Shown one piece after another: positions 13,800-27,840 of a stretch of DNA of 64,000 nt. This DNA is from Viscum album (taxonomy: Eukaryota > Streptophyta > Magnoliopsida > Santalales > Viscaceae). The stretch spans positions 1,184,586,357 through 1,184,650,356 of the forward strand of contig OY728152.1 of assembly GCA_963277665.1 (NCBI GenBank). The letters are read 5' to 3'. The translations under genes were made by a program, and so were the position numbers. Position 1 is the stretch's first letter. Each line of letters begins with the position of its first letter. The notes beneath the pieces are model-generated. The model had not been told where the DNA came from and did no database searches. It worked only from the letters and a program-made list of their open reading frames with translations.

Positions 13800-15560
13800 G
13801 AGTTCTATTAAGAGAACTATTTTTTGCCAATGTCCACCACATTGAACATTAGTACAGAATAAGGCACGTTGAGGAACCATATAGTAATGAATTAAAAATG
13901 GTTTTGAGGGAGTGTAACCAATTCCAGAGCTCTTTTAAGAGGAAAAATTAGAGAATACATTTTATCAAATTCTATTCCACCCAAGGTAACATTTAGATAA
14001 ATGTTTTTTAAGAGATATGATTTCATATTATAGTCTAAATATAAAATTATCATTCTCATATGAAATTGCATTGGAATGGTATTTTGATCGTAAAACATGT
14101 TGTTCAAAGTCAATAAAAAGTGTATCCTTCTACTAATTTACATCCATAAGGTTTTCAGAAATATTTTTAAAATCAAGAATTATCTTATCAAGTTCCTTTG
14201 ATAAATATTATACTTCTTTTATATAAATATTTATTCTAGAATTTTCCTTATCATCATTTACTTGAGGTTGGAATTTTATTTCTCAAGTAATTTGGTATAT
14301 CAGGATACTTCTTCAAAAGAAGGTAAATTTATTTCTACTATGGAAGATTCTTTATCCGAAGAGTAATAATGTTTCATATAAAGGTAAACAGTATTAAAAG
14401 AAACATTTTTATGAGATTCTTCATTGGGTACCTTCTCCGTGAAACAATGATTTTTGATAGGTAGTCTGGGAATAAGTCTAATATTACTATGTATGTAAGA
14501 TTTATATATTCGGAAAAAAACATCTAATGAATTACCACCACTAGAACTCCATGTATCATTTTAGTTCAAGAATTTCTTTTTCATTGAATTATAATACATT
14601 TTGTTATTTCTTTCAGAATTTTTATCCTTCCTATGATTTCTTTTATGTAAAGGACAATCGAGTTTAATATGACATTCTCTTTAAAATTCATAAAATTTTA
14701 CTTATGAGTCATTCTTATCCTTCCTCTCATTCTTTTTGATTCTGTATCAAAACTCTTTAATTCCCACAATCATGTTCATCCTTTGAGAATGATTGGATAA
14801 CTCATTATCAGATTGTTCGTTATCACTGGATTCAAATATAACATCATTATTTTTCAATGGATCTTGTAACCCATTCTACAGTCTTAGCTTTTGATGTTTT
14901 AGTAAAAGCTACACTTTCATTAGCAATCTACTTATTATTTAAATAAGAATCTGTTTCATTATTTTATCTTGACGTTAAAGAGTTATAAATAACTCAACAT
15001 GAGTGATTTGATTATCTTTCTTGTTTTCTTCAATAGTTATCTTATTTGATTCCAATTTATTTAGTATTATATTAATTATCATTTCCCAAAGTGCTTTATC
15101 ACAAAGACCATTTTCAACCATTTATTATAAACTGTTGATGATTGTCATAAATTATTGTTTCACTATAAATAATGGTTCTCTATAATGTAAAATAAACTCA
15201 TGATGTCCTGCTCGAAGCATAATTCTTCTTGTTTTTGTGAATTTCAATGTACCACAATGTGTGACTTCTAATTTCATCCAAACACAATTGGATATTTCAC
15301 ATGATAGTATATGACTATATATATTCCCAGTCATATAACATCACATAGTAATGGGCAAAATGTAATTTATTTAATATTATTGCTTCTCTTGATTGGTGAT
15401 AGGACTGGATTCATTTTCACAGATTCTGTAACATCATGTAAGATTAATAAAGTTATCTACTCTAGTATTTATAGAAAATGTCTTCATTAAATCTCTATAG
15501 TACTCTAATCAATCCCATCAAAAATATGTGGTATAGTTGGATTTATATTGTGAATTTATC
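13800..15560 (-). pseudogene. copia gag remnant
   Basis: The N-terminal part near 15480-15540 reads approximately YEYYRDLMKTFSINT, as in copia Gag where a Trp usually follows YEY. The ORF 15152-15334 gives CVWMKLEVTHCGT, matching the conserved LEVTHEGT block. A zinc knuckle at about 14643-14702 has lost its first two Cys: FYEF stands where CYEC is expected, while CHIKLDCP still shows the His and last Cys. The rest, 13800-14640, is scrambled by stops. The start codon is uncertain. Confidence 0.8.
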
Positions 15561-16882
15561 CAATATTCATTCATCCCATCTAATAAAACAATACTTTTCT
15601 ACTCCACACGTTTGTGTAGTAAGAAGTTACAAACATAAATTTGTAATAGAAATATAATTGTATTATCAAAATAAATAATGAAAATAATAAAAATCAAGGA
15701 AAACCTCCACTAATAAAAATTGATAGATCGTAATATAGATTTATATGTATATTAGATGGCACAACACAATATGGGTGCATTTTAGGTTTAAAATATTTCA
15801 TTCTAAACACTTAAACAATTTCTTAGTTTAAGAGGTCATAAAATAAAAAAAATTACATTTAGTACAATTTTCAATATTGCACATGGATCTAATAGATATG
15901 GTATGATGTAATAATAATGTAATGTAAAAAATTGTATTCTAATTGAATACAATGATCAGAGTAAAAAAATGTAAAATATTCTATCATACAGTGCATAGAA
16001 TCTATTATTACAATATGTATCAAAATAATAATAATTGAAAAAATTAAAATTGAATGTAATATAAAAAGAAATAGAAAATAATACAATTCTCATTCTAATA
16101 CAAATATCAGTAGAAACTAAAATTATTACAATAATTTTATCCCAAATATATGGGTATCCTTTCACGTTGGATAAAATGTATGTCTTACCACTACCTTAGC
16201 AAGTCCACGATATGATGATCAACACATCCTTCCCGCTATCTCCTCATTCCCTTGATTTATTAGGTATTTGGTACCTATGTCTTTAAAACACATGAAATCC
16301 CTTGATTTGAAGATCTGTCGCACCATCTACCTATCCTCGTCTACCCTCCATCATTATGACATGATCGATCACACAAAGATAAACAAAGAACAATCCAAAA
16401 TACAAAATATAATAACATTTTGTGCTCTTTTTTTAATTCCATGGTTTTTTCATGAAGCAATAGAGAAGTCACATAATCTATTTCTAGAACTTGATAGATG
16501 AAAAATATATTTTCTCTACTGCAAATGACACCCTATTAATAAGCCTCAGGTTCCAATAGTCACATTTTCTCTGATGATCATATTTCTCCAAACAAACTCA
16601 GAGGGACTTGGACACCTAGAAATGTAATGGTTATATTGAAACAGAAAACATGACATCATTTTAATTAGTTTATAACTAATGCCATAAAATAATTTTGGTT
16701 AAAACAATTGTTATATGAAAATGATAAAATGTGTTTGATTCAAATAGAACATGTGTTTAAATGAATAGAATCATTCATGTGTTAAAAGAAAAACATGAAT
16801 ATGATTAATATTACATTGGGAAATGTGTTGATATGATGAAAAGTGGGTATGATGAAGAATGTGAGTATGAGTAAAATCACTT
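15561..16882. other. AT-rich flank, probable site of the copia 5' LTR, boundaries not seen
   Basis: No coding frame, PBS or clear LTR ends found. By position the copia 5' LTR should lie here. A GC-richer patch at about 16150-16360 (CCACTACCTTAGC.. onward) is the only contrast. The short ORFs at 15889-16165 and 16268-16501 show no family features. Confidence 0.4.
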
Positions 16883-17062
16883 GTATGATAAACAATGTAA
16901 GTACGATAGACCGAGTTAGTATGATAGACTGAGTCAGTACAACAGATAGAGACAGTATGATTGATAGAGTCAGTGTGATTGATATAGTCAATACGATTGA
17001 CAGAGTCAATACGATTGATAGAGTCAGGGTGATTGACAGAGTCAGTATGATTGAGAGAAATC
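16883..17062. repeat. 18-bp minisatellite, about 10 units
   Basis: Ten adjoining units of 18 bp with a consensus near GTATGATTGAYAGAGTCA, starting at 16883, 16901, 16919 and so on to 17045. The inner units (16955-17044) are nearly identical and the outer ones diverge. Because 18 is a multiple of three, two minus-strand frames stay open across it and give six-residue protein repeats (NRIDSV / NHTDSI types). That explains the 139-codon frame here, which I do not call a gene. Confidence 0.9.
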
Positions 17063-19490
17063 CATATTCGTTGTAATTCTGTTATTTGAGATGAGTATAA
17101 AAATGTTTTTGATTTAAAAAACATAATACATAAAAGTAAAAAAGAAGACTTTCGAAATAACACATACAACATCATACATTTTTTATACAAAAGTATAACT
17201 CTTTATATAAACATCTTCAATAATAATTTTTTTAATACCATGTTATGGAAAAGATAATTAAATGATTAATCATATTTATAGTAAGGGTAAAAAATGAAGA
17301 TAAAAATGATCACATGATCATATCATGAGTATAAGTGTATAAAAATGTAAGATTAGAATTTTAAAATAATAAACTACAAATCATATATAAATGTCTTTTA
17401 TCATGGAATAAATCATATATGATTATTATAGAAGAATCATATATGAATTAGGGAACATTGTAAATGGATGAATGACTTTGTCATCGGTCATAAGTTTCTA
17501 TAATTCTTATAGTACGTGAATATAATTTCAATATTGATGGAATTATTCTAATACTATAATAGTGGATTTGACTTAATTCATGTTCAATCAAATAAATATT
17601 TAATGATCTCTATAATGACTATCTTTGGGGAAAATTTTCATAATGAACTTGGTACCCTCTCTATTCGATTTCTTATTATCTCTTTAGTATTCATGTTTAC
17701 CCAATTAATTGGATTACTAAATAATTATACATAAATTCTTCAAATATTCATAATCCTTATATATTTGGTCCACTGTATGAATAATCATTCCTAACATATC
17801 AAAACTCTTGGAAAGAAAACTAGAACCATTACTTTTTACAACATTTCATCATAGGATTACCCAGGGAAAATAAATGGGTTTCAAAAAAATCATTTCATAA
17901 TAATCATTATCCATAAAAATATTGAATAAGGATGGTGTCATTGGATCATGTCACCAAAATTAGAAGAAACACTTATTGATGAAATCACATAATCAAATGA
18001 CTTGAAAAGGAAACATATAATAATTTTTTGAGGAAAATACTATATTGACATTGAATTTAATACTTAAAATCATAATACCTTAATCATATTATGTAAAAAA
18101 TTATCATTTACAGGATAATGGTAAAAATATATTGTATTATTCAAATTAATTTTATTTTTTATGGATTTAAATTCTAATCCTTAAATTTACATTAAAACAA
18201 TGTTCTCATTCACTTCTTCAGAATAATGTAAAATATATTGCATTTGAAACAGACTATAATAACATAAAAAAATTATTAAAAGAAAATCATGGGAGAAAAT
18301 GACTATAATTAACATTATACAATTTTAAAATTAAATCCTAAATGAATTTTCAGAAAACATATATTTGGAAGAAAAAATACTTTTAATCGAGGAGAGAGAT
18401 TAATTCAGTTAACTAAAAAGATTATTTCACACTCTTATGTTCCTAATAAGAGAAAAAATGAAAAAAAAAATTAATCTATATAAATAATAATATAATAAAA
18501 AATTATATGGTTTTATGAGATTTAGATAATATATTTTCATTATTTTAGATATAATCATAATCAGAACAAATAAATAATGATATTATAAAATAAAAACATA
18601 AAATTATAGTAACTTTTTAGTTATATTACCCATGATATAATAAACTCATTTGAAAAATTAAATTACATGAACATAATTAAATTATTAATATAACATGAAA
18701 ATAATAAGTCAGTAAATCATATGAAATAATATATATTCATTATATAAAAAATATCTCAATTAAGAAAATTCAGATGATATACCCTCACAACATGGAAATA
18801 TCTGAATCAAAACCTCATGAATGAGAGATACATATAAATATTTTTAGATAACAATGATTATCATGTAATTAATCATAATATATATTTATACGACATATAA
18901 ACACAACATAAAAGACAAAAGTGGTGAATATGAAATGTGTCTCATAGAAATAATAGTTAGAGGAAAATCACATTCCTTTTTTCAACATCCTTCAAATGTT
19001 GTTTACCCAATTATTTGAAAAATTATATTTTTAATTTATTTATTATATTATCAAAAGAATACTTATAATATCATATATTATCAACTTATTAAATTTTTAT
19101 TTATATATTTTAAATTGAATATTAGAATTGTTGTTTTTGGGAGTTTAGAGTTTCATTTTTCATAAAAAATATTGTTTATTAATTTCATTCACTGTACGTT
19201 GAAAATGATCAATCATATGTGGCTTATTTTTTGATATAAATATAATTTATAATAATTATATATATCTATAGTCATCAATAAATGATATATATAATATGTT
19301 CAACATTTCACAGATATTGTGGGTTATATATACGCATGAACACCATTTTCACATTTCAAAAAATTGATTGAAATAAAGGTATATAATAAATCACCTTAGA
19401 ATAATAATTATTAAAATATATATAATATTTTTAATTTAAAATATCATTTTTACTATAAATTAATATCATATAGTAGAAACTAATTACATC
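17063..19490. other. AT-rich sequence without genes
   Basis: Very AT-rich, many short homopolymers and ATA runs. No frame with family features and no repeat boundaries seen. A weak further copy of the motif annotated next may lie near 19306-19322. Confidence 0.6.
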
Positions 19491-19730
19491 ACTACTTAGA
19501 GGTGTTAGTCCACTTGTATGCATGGGTGATGTTATCTTTTTACAACGATCTAGAATATAAAAATGTATATATGAAATAATTATTAGATAATAAATGTAAT
19601 ATAATAATATCTTATATAATATCACACATATCATTACAACCAATAATGATATATGACGATGGAAAATGAATTGCATCACTACATGGAGGTCGTAGCCCAC
19701 ATGTATGCACACATGATATATTCACATATC
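19477..19730 (-). repeat. two diverged copies of the LTR ~189-bp repeat, minus strand
   Basis: The reverse complement of 19661-19730 aligns to the second motif block of the Tekay LTR (around 40457-40510): TGTGCATACATGTGGGCTAC and a following CTCCATG block match GTGCGTACGTACGGACTACC and CTCCACG. The reverse complement of 19477-19540 aligns to the first block (around 40261-40315). Core motifs are at 19682-19695 and 19494-19507, 188 bp apart. The order of the two blocks is the reverse of that in the LTR, as expected if the parent is a tandem array rather than a simple LTR fragment. Confidence 0.55.
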
Positions 19731-22700
19731 ATTTAATAGATTATGGGGTAGATACCATATCTTTAATAAAAATATTAAAATATTAAATTTGTTTTATTAC
19801 ATTTATTATTATTTTTTATTATTAAAAGTAATTTTAAAATCGTCTAATAAGGGGAAAAATTGAATGTGTTGAGTTATAATGATTACAATTCCTTTGGTAT
19901 GACTAATTAAATCCCTTTATAATGAACCATTGATTTGAATATTGATAAGTACAATAATTCCACATTTTGATAATAGATTTTGAGAATCAAATTATGTTTT
20001 TTGGGACTACATTGTTTGTTCAAGGAGTTGTAATGAAATTATATGATAATTTCACTTTTACAAGGAACGGAAAGGGAACCATGGAAATTACATAGAAGAA
20101 TAAAATATATCTAACTTAATCTATGAAACCTATTTCCAAATGGAAATATTATTGATGAAAAACATTATAATATAATATATTAATAATATAAATAAATTTT
20201 GGAAAAATATGGAGTCATTTTAATCGTTATCTCTTTTTTAGACCTCTCAATGAACGATTTTACCCTAACAATAGTAACAATGTTTTTATTAATAATGGGG
20301 TATAATTTGAATTATAAATATACAAATTTCTCATAAATTTCTTGATGATGTGATTTTATACAATTATTCATCATTTCTATACTATTGGAATAAATATATA
20401 TTTCAAAATAATTTAATAAATTATTAATTTTCTAAAAAAATCCAGTACTATAATTTTGAAACTACTCATTTACGTTGACATTGAGGACTTCAATATATTA
20501 ATAAAATTTTAATCTAAAAAATTAAAAAATCAAAAAAATTTAATAGGCATTTAGAAATTCAGTTGAAAAAAAAATTCACCAAAATTTTATTATGTTTAAG
20601 ATTATTTAAAATCAATTTTGTTAAATTTATATTAATTGAATAACTACATTGGTTCTCTTCCAAATTCATGTAATCAATTATCAAATAAATTATTAAATAT
20701 ATAAAAATTATAAATAAAATACCATGACAAAAATTTTAATCAATGTTTTGAAAAAAAAATTTAAAAATAATATTTTCATCATTAAAATTTTATGAATGAT
20801 ATTCATAAATAATAAATTGAATCGTTTAAGATTTTTTCGGTTTCTTTAGTTAATGAATAAAAAAAGTAAATTATCATTGGAAAATGGTAAAAATTCCATA
20901 TATTATGGGTTGGTATTAATATGGTATAATAACTTCCATAAATAGAAAAAGTCTATTTTTTACATTGATATGGAATTTTACTCTCAATTTTTCACCCTAT
21001 CTACCCTATTTTACATTATCAGGAAAATAAATATTTATAATTGTTTCTATTCATAATTAAAAAATTAAAAGGTACCTATATACTAAATATAACCTGACCA
21101 ATTAAAAATAGTGTATCCATTTTCAAGTATTCATTCACTTTATGTTTTATAAATCATTTTTAATTTAAATTTGTAAAGCTCTAATTGAAAATATTTTTGG
21201 AAATTTTATTTTTAATCATTATAAATTACACATATCAAAATAATTAATATTTTATATTATAATATAATTAATTATAATATAATAAATCAACAAGAACATA
21301 TTTAACATTAAATACAAAACCAAAATTCAATAGTGCATTTAAAAAAATATGAATTAACAAAAAATTATATTATTTTAAAATTTTTTATTTTTCAAAAAGA
21401 AAATTCCTTTTAGGAAAATAAAAAAATTTAAACCACAGTTATTTTTGATATTCTAATAAAAAAATGTTTTTATTTTCTTTTAATTTTATATATAATGACA
21501 GAATAAATTTATAAAAAATTTCATACCTAAATTGTAATAAATATAACGTTTGAATACAGATCATTCTTGAATCATATAATTTCTTCCCTGAAAATTTCTA
21601 TATATTACATAATAATTAATTGAAACACTTTTATTAGTTTTGGAAGTTTTAATCAATTTTCTTAATATTTTTACTCAATTTCAGATCCCCTAATATAGAA
21701 ATATTTTTTAATTTTTTAATTTAATTAAAAATATTTTTCTTTTCATACATCAAATTTTATTAAATGCACTGGTATCATTTTATGCATTATATCGATCACA
21801 TATAATTTAAATAAATAGAAATATTTTCAAAAATATTTTTAGTCACATTCAATATCCTTAATAATATTACACCGTCTCAATTATTTTATTGAAAATGAAA
21901 TAATCAACACATTAAAATTACTATTTTGAATACCAACTTTTTACAAAAGTGATAATAAATCATCCTATCGAAATGGGATGTCGAAAGTAGAATAGTTATT
22001 AAATATAACACGTACAATTTTTTAAGATTATGATAACATTAGTGTGAACTTAATATAAAAATAGGGATGATAAATATGTTATCAGATTTCTAAGAGAGTG
22101 TTATAGATAATATGTTCATGAGAATAATAATGACTAGAGAACAATAAATATTTTTTATGAAAAGAACTATAAATATATGGAAATAAAATTTATGGGAAAG
22201 TGTTTTAGATCCTGATACCATTCAAAAATATGGGGGATACTTTTACTATTATCATAGTTCACATTAAAAAATATTCAAACATTATTTCTTTCCTTTTTAT
22301 ATTAAATATTCCATCCATTGGGTATATATTAATTTCCACTTAATCTCTTATACTATAAAGGGAATATTGATGATGAATTTATCAACCATACTGCAAAATA
22401 AAGAAAATTTAATATATCATTATATACAAATAATAATTACAAGTCATTTATTATATATCACATATTTATCAAAACCAAATTGATTACAATAAGTTATACC
22501 ACATGGATGTATCATTATTTTATTTAATACAACATTAATCTCCATAATATCAATATTAACAACCAACATATATAAAAATCCATTAAAAAAGTAGTTAACC
22601 TTATAAATCCTCCAAAACATATCTGAGAAAATATAAAACAAATAAATTCAAATTACTTTATCACTTTTTTTTTCAACATTAACTTTATAATATATTTCTA

Positions 22701-24230
22701 AAAACCATATATTGTATAATAATTTCACAAACCAGACATTATAATACAATAATTCTAATAAAATTTTATAAGAACATGGATCAATATAAAAAATCAATGA
22801 CAAAATATATTCTCAAAAAAATAACACAACCTTTATTCCCCAAATAAAATCATGTTATATTTAATATTATATATAAATCAAAATATACACTAAACAACAT
22901 CAAGGATTAACTAAATCATGATATTATTAAATCACAAGCCCATTTCCATGTTACAAATAATATCCACTTTACATATTCCACATTTATAATATATATATCC
23001 CACCGAATCATTATTAACATATAATCATTGTGATATATATTTTTTCATTTAATCATGCGTTCCAAAAAAAATTACATTACAAATGTATCAATTTTTTTGG
23101 ATATCTGTTACATTGACCAAATGTTTTAATGTTCCTAAAGAATATATTTTGTTGTAAAATCTTATGGTGATTCATGATTCGATTAACTAGAATATTATTC
23201 ATATATCACTTTTACAAAATAATTATACAATTAAATAACATTATCACTTATATCCCTTAAATTAAATTATTTAAATTGATTAAGACATTCCTTGACCTAT
23301 GATTTAGGAATTCGGTAAGGGAATTTACTTATGAAATTACCAAGTTACCTAAACATAAGATATTGAACTATTAAATTAACCATTTCTCTATAACATTAAT
23401 TTCCACTGTATATTCATCCTCCTAATCCATTAAGACATTATTTTGGGTTCCAATTACCAAATTATTACATAATGTATAACTATATATATCTACTGCATTG
23501 TTTTACCACAAGATCGTACAAAAAATACAATATAACTATTATTTGATCAATTATAATAATTATTATTTTTTATTTTATTAACAATAAATCATGATAAATT
23601 ATTGGTAATGAAAAAACTATTTCAGAATCCACATCCTATTTTATTTAGTCTTTCTAAGAGGAAAATTATTCCTTTTTTATCAGAATAATAATTAAAATGA
23701 ATCATTATTCTTCCATATATTTTGTAAAATAAATAACCATATTGTGGGAAATAATAATCTTATTTAAAATTAATACAAAATAATTTATATAATTTATAGA
23801 TTTATAATGATTATTTGTAATTTTTCCTCAATAAAAATTGATAAACGAATATAATATCTTCTAGTAGTCTCAAAACTAGGGGACAATATGGGCACATTCA
23901 ATATACATAAGTACAATGCATAATATTTAATTCAACCAAAACATTTTTTGAAAATTACCCATGATGGAAGTGTGACAAAAACCTCATCCACATATCATAT
24001 CCAATCATAGATTTATTTCATGGAAAACCACAAATTCTATATCATAAAAAAATTAAAAATATTATATTATTCTTGTGTTTATCAGTTGGGTTTTCCCTAA
24101 ATATACATAATAACATCCCAAAAAGATTTACTAAACCCTACTGTGATTTAAACCAAAATGAATTATTGTTTTTATGAAATTTTATGACATCATGTTATAT
24201 GAAAATTAAATAAATTACATTATTATCATT
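19731..24230. other. AT-rich sequence without genes
   Basis: Extremely AT-rich. No convincing coding frame, RNA gene or repeat boundary. The 65-codon minus frame at 22444-22641 shows no family features. Confidence 0.6.
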
Positions 24231-26060
24231 GAAAATATATATTGATTTTGTGGCTTTGAAAGCAGATATACAAAAATAATGGGTCCAATATTGGGTGTTA
24301 GTGATATTACAAGTTTGATCCACCATTTGGGGTGATTATCTTGAATTTACAAATGGTGAGTATTCTTTTAATAATTAGCATGTAATTTATTAGTATTACA
24401 TAATTTCATAAACCATGTATGATCATCAATTGACCCTCCTACAGTATATTATTCAAATGATATTAAATGTGAAATGAGTAAATGAATATATATTATGTAT
24501 ATAACATGGATTTAACAAATAATTTTGAGTTAAGGTTGCATGTCCCTATAACCCCTTGCCATATTAATTAATGGTAGGAGAGTGAACCTATATATTTGAA
24601 TATGCATTAATAGTTAATTAAGACTTCATTAAATGGTTGTAATATTACGTTTCCTATCAACACCAATAGATGACAATGAATGGACCAACGTACAAGGGAT
24701 TCAACTCTAATTGATTAATATAGAGTAATGGAAGATAAGAATTGAACAAAAATAATTATTACTTCATGACAATATCAAAAAAGAAATGGACTGACACAAA
24801 CATTCCTTTTATTCAGATAGGAGGATACATTGGGTCTCAGGAACCCCATTCTGATTCATGTATGCAGTTTTCTTATGTTAATACCTAACAAGAGTCTGGT
24901 TCTAGTATATTCCTTGGATTACATGTATACTTTCATATAGTCCCTTTCATTATTACTTGATACCTCATATACACTCTTTCAATCCATCATTGAAAACTTA
25001 GATCCTTGGTGAAATCACCAAGGGACATATCATTGTAGAACCATATTTTACCTAGGCCAATAACCTTGGAATCAGTAGGTGCCTTATTAGTGAATGCCTT
25101 GGATTACGCTCCTTGGATTAAAATTTTAACTCCATAGCTAGTCTAAGATTCCACTGAGTTAGTGTTTTATAAGATTTAGATTAGATTGGTTATTACGGTG
25201 GAACTCCCTCACTGGATATCATTTTCAGGTTTCCTTGATTCATCTTGGGACCCTCACATCTGATACAATGATGAGGAGATGTTAGTGTGGTCTATGGCTC
25301 ACATGACATATTAAAAATAAATGGTAGTTTTATAATTAATGAAATGGTTATATGTTCATACACCAGCTGAGGGTGGAAGAAATCAAAATGGTGTTTATTA
25401 TATTGAAAAAATTTCTTTATATTATATATACATTCCATCATGATGCTATATTCCATCACACGGGCCAAATGTTTTAGAGACAAGTGATGGTGGCCCACTG
25501 AGATGTATCTCACACCCTATCTGGGTACTGTTTTGTTACAGGAGAAGAATATATGGTTTCATATATTGATTATGTTATGAATACAACATCTAATACTTGA
25601 AGTTATGTTCTTTGGATAGAGCTTGATAGCTGATGACCTTGTTGGATCTAGAGGTTCTTGGAGTAGTCCTTATTTTCTGTTACATTGTGGAATGGTAAGT
25701 AATACTATCTTGTATCAATTTTTTTTCAATTTTATAGTGACATAATTTATCATTCTAACTTTTGATAAAGTTGTTATTATTATCATTTATCCAGTGCTTC
25801 TCTAGTCTATCACTATAGATTTTATTTAAATCATTTATATTGCTTCCACTGTTCACTATTACATTATAATCACTCCGTTGGGTCACACTCTGCTAATGAG
25901 TGTTTAATATTGGCATAGACATGCCCTAGGTGCACGCTACACATCGGAAGTCTCCGGTATTTAGAAAAATGCACAAGAGGCAATGTGGACCACTAGCCTC
26001 AGGGCACACGTTTTGTGGCATCCTGTTTCAGGATTTCACTTATGTGATATGAGACTATGA
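24230..26060. other. GC-richer block, decayed transposon-like sequence
   Basis: A sharp rise in GC over its surroundings, with repeated CCTTGGATTA (24917, 25097 and 25113 areas) and a perfect hairpin at 25004-25023. The stretch 25495-25550 (ACTGAGATGTATCTCACACCC ... TGTTACAGG) has the layout of the LTR tail of the Tekay elements (ACTGGGCATTTGAGATCACCC ... TTTCCTAGG at 41830-41875). A donor-like AATGGTAAGTAA lies near 25691. Small palindromes such as ATCCTGTTTCAGGAT (about 26020) occur. No protein frame is supported. Most likely an old LTR or other element, not a gene. Confidence 0.4.
25004..25023. repeat. perfect 9-bp inverted repeat, 2-base loop
   Basis: CCTTGGTGA, AA, TCACCAAGG: nine paired bases with no mismatch, within the GC-richer block. 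No T-run follows. Function unknown. Confidence 0.85.
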
Positions 26061-27189
26061 TATAATTTTTTTTATATGGGAAATATTTTTTAAGTTAATA
26101 TTTAAATTATGTGATAATATCATTCGTGTTTTGGTTTTTGAATGTGGTTATATATATATTGGTGATTCTAATGGTTTACTATTTATTTATAGATTTAGAT
26201 AAACATTCTGTGTTGTTGTTTCTTTTTTATAGATTAATTTATTATATTTAACTCTGTTGTATAACTAATTAAATATCATTTTTTAGGAAATATTTAGATA
26301 AAAAATTATTTGTTTTCATTCGTTTTTGGTTATTTTGATTTGTTAAATGTTATTTTTAGTTCCTTAGGAAGTAAAACATTATATTTTTTATTGACTTCAT
26401 GGTGTAATATATGGATTTGAAATTATTCAATGAACTACAAAAGTATAAAAATTTTCTTCACAAAATTAATAGAATTAAATTAAATATATTATCTTATCAT
26501 CTGTATCATGATAATAAAATAATCATGAAAAATTAATAAAATAATGCCCAAATATATAAAAAAACATTAACCATAATTTATGATAAATTAATTGTCTTTT
26601 ATCTCTTAACTGGTGGATTGTTATGTGGTAACTAATATTCTTATAAACACTTTCAAAATCAATAAATATTAGTCGTATGACATACAATTTATCTTCTATG
26701 TCGATATTTTCACATCTAAAAAATGTTATTGTTATATAAGAACATTATGATGATTTATTTTATGTAATTTGTTCTCTCAATTTTGGATTCTATTGAATGT
26801 TTTATTTCCTCTATGTAGGATGGGGGCTGCTGATAACCCAATAATGAAATATTAAAACATTTATGCCGAAGAAATAATTTAAAGGTAAAAATTAATTTAA
26901 TATGGTTAATGAATCATTAAAAATAAATTTTAATATAATAATTATCAAGATAGCTTTTTAAATCACAAAACATATACTTTTTCAATTTATGACATATAAT
27001 ATAAATAACATTATAAAAAAATTGTTGAATTGGTGGTTTTTTATATGGGTAACCTCCTTATGTAATATATGTATAATGTTCCTTGTCAAGACAAATATAT
27101 TCTTTTATCCATAGTAAATAAGAACTCAATTATAATTTAATTAATTTTATTCAAAAAAAAATATTTTTTCTTACTCTAAATGTCCTAAA
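26061..27189. other. AT-rich sequence without genes
   Basis: No frame or repeat with recognisable features. Confidence 0.6.
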
Positions 27190-27840
27190 CGACTTTTTTT
27201 GTAATCCCACTTTTATGGGTTGAAGTGGATTCCTAACATGGCCCATAGTCTTCATGGAATTACATGAATCTATGGTCTTATAGGAAATCATACAGATTAT
27301 AACTACTACGAACTTATCCTCCCCGACTACTATGTCATATTTTTATCTATCCAGCTTCACATGGTTTGTTTGGATTAGATTCCCAAGAATTCATAGGTTG
27401 GTCTTAATGGAAATTTACATTCCCTATCATTCTTCCTTATAGGTTGGCTCTACTCTGGTGAATGTTCCTTATTATGAATTCTCATTTGGAGCCTTCTCCT
27501 TATAGTGTCTCTAGTCCTTTTATACATAATTACACATGACCTAAATGCTGTGAGGTGGCCAGAAGGCCTTGAGGTGGCCCACGATCCTTAATATCCTAAA
27601 GGCCATTGGTGGAATGATGCCCTTTAAGGACCCGAGAACAAAACCAGTGGCCGGAAAGCCCAAACCTGATGAATAGTTTAGGCTACTACAGTTCAAAATC
27701 GTAACTACTATTGTACCTACAAAAGTAGCTTCTACGTATCCTCGAAATATTTATCCTTCCATATTTTATATTGGGTCTCTTGGATTAACTTGTAGAGACC
27801 TCACCAACTAGGCTTAAGCTATTATACGAAAATGGAATTT
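27190..27840. other. GC-richer block of unknown origin
   Basis: About 650 bp with clearly higher GC than both flanks. Includes GGCCAGAAGGCC (palindromic arms) and two copies of GAGGTGGCC near 27555-27580. Wording such as TGGCCCATAG / GGCCCACGAT resembles the GC-rich parts of plant LTRs. No open frame and no terminal repeats seen. Confidence 0.35.

Larger units (their letters stand above)
10730..15560 (-). mobile_element. Ty1/copia retrotransposon remnant, interrupted by element A
   Basis: Minus-strand coding remnant in copia order, read right to left: gag, zinc knuckle, protease, GAG-pre-integrase, integrase, RT, RNase H. Integrase before RT is what separates copia from gypsy. The RNase H frame runs straight to 10730, where the LTR of element A begins. 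The 3' end of the copia and its 3' LTR should therefore continue left of the window, beyond element A. I could not define the 5' LTR to the right of 15560. Clade not assigned; the gag and integrase wording resembles Tork/SIRE-type elements. Stops and frameshifts are spread throughout. Confidence 0.9.

Noticed and set aside
16771..17190. 139-codon minus-strand frame
   Set aside because: Its openness comes from an 18-bp repeat, a multiple of three, which keeps more than one frame open. No domain, and the flanks are not coding.
19300..19322. Possible third copy of the 189-bp motif on the minus strand
   Set aside because: The spacing is right but the core motif is not convincing; only GGTTATATATACGCATG resembles the flank.
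22480..22520. CCACATGGATGTATC as another motif copy
   Set aside because: Too short and too diverged to separate from chance in AT-rich DNA.
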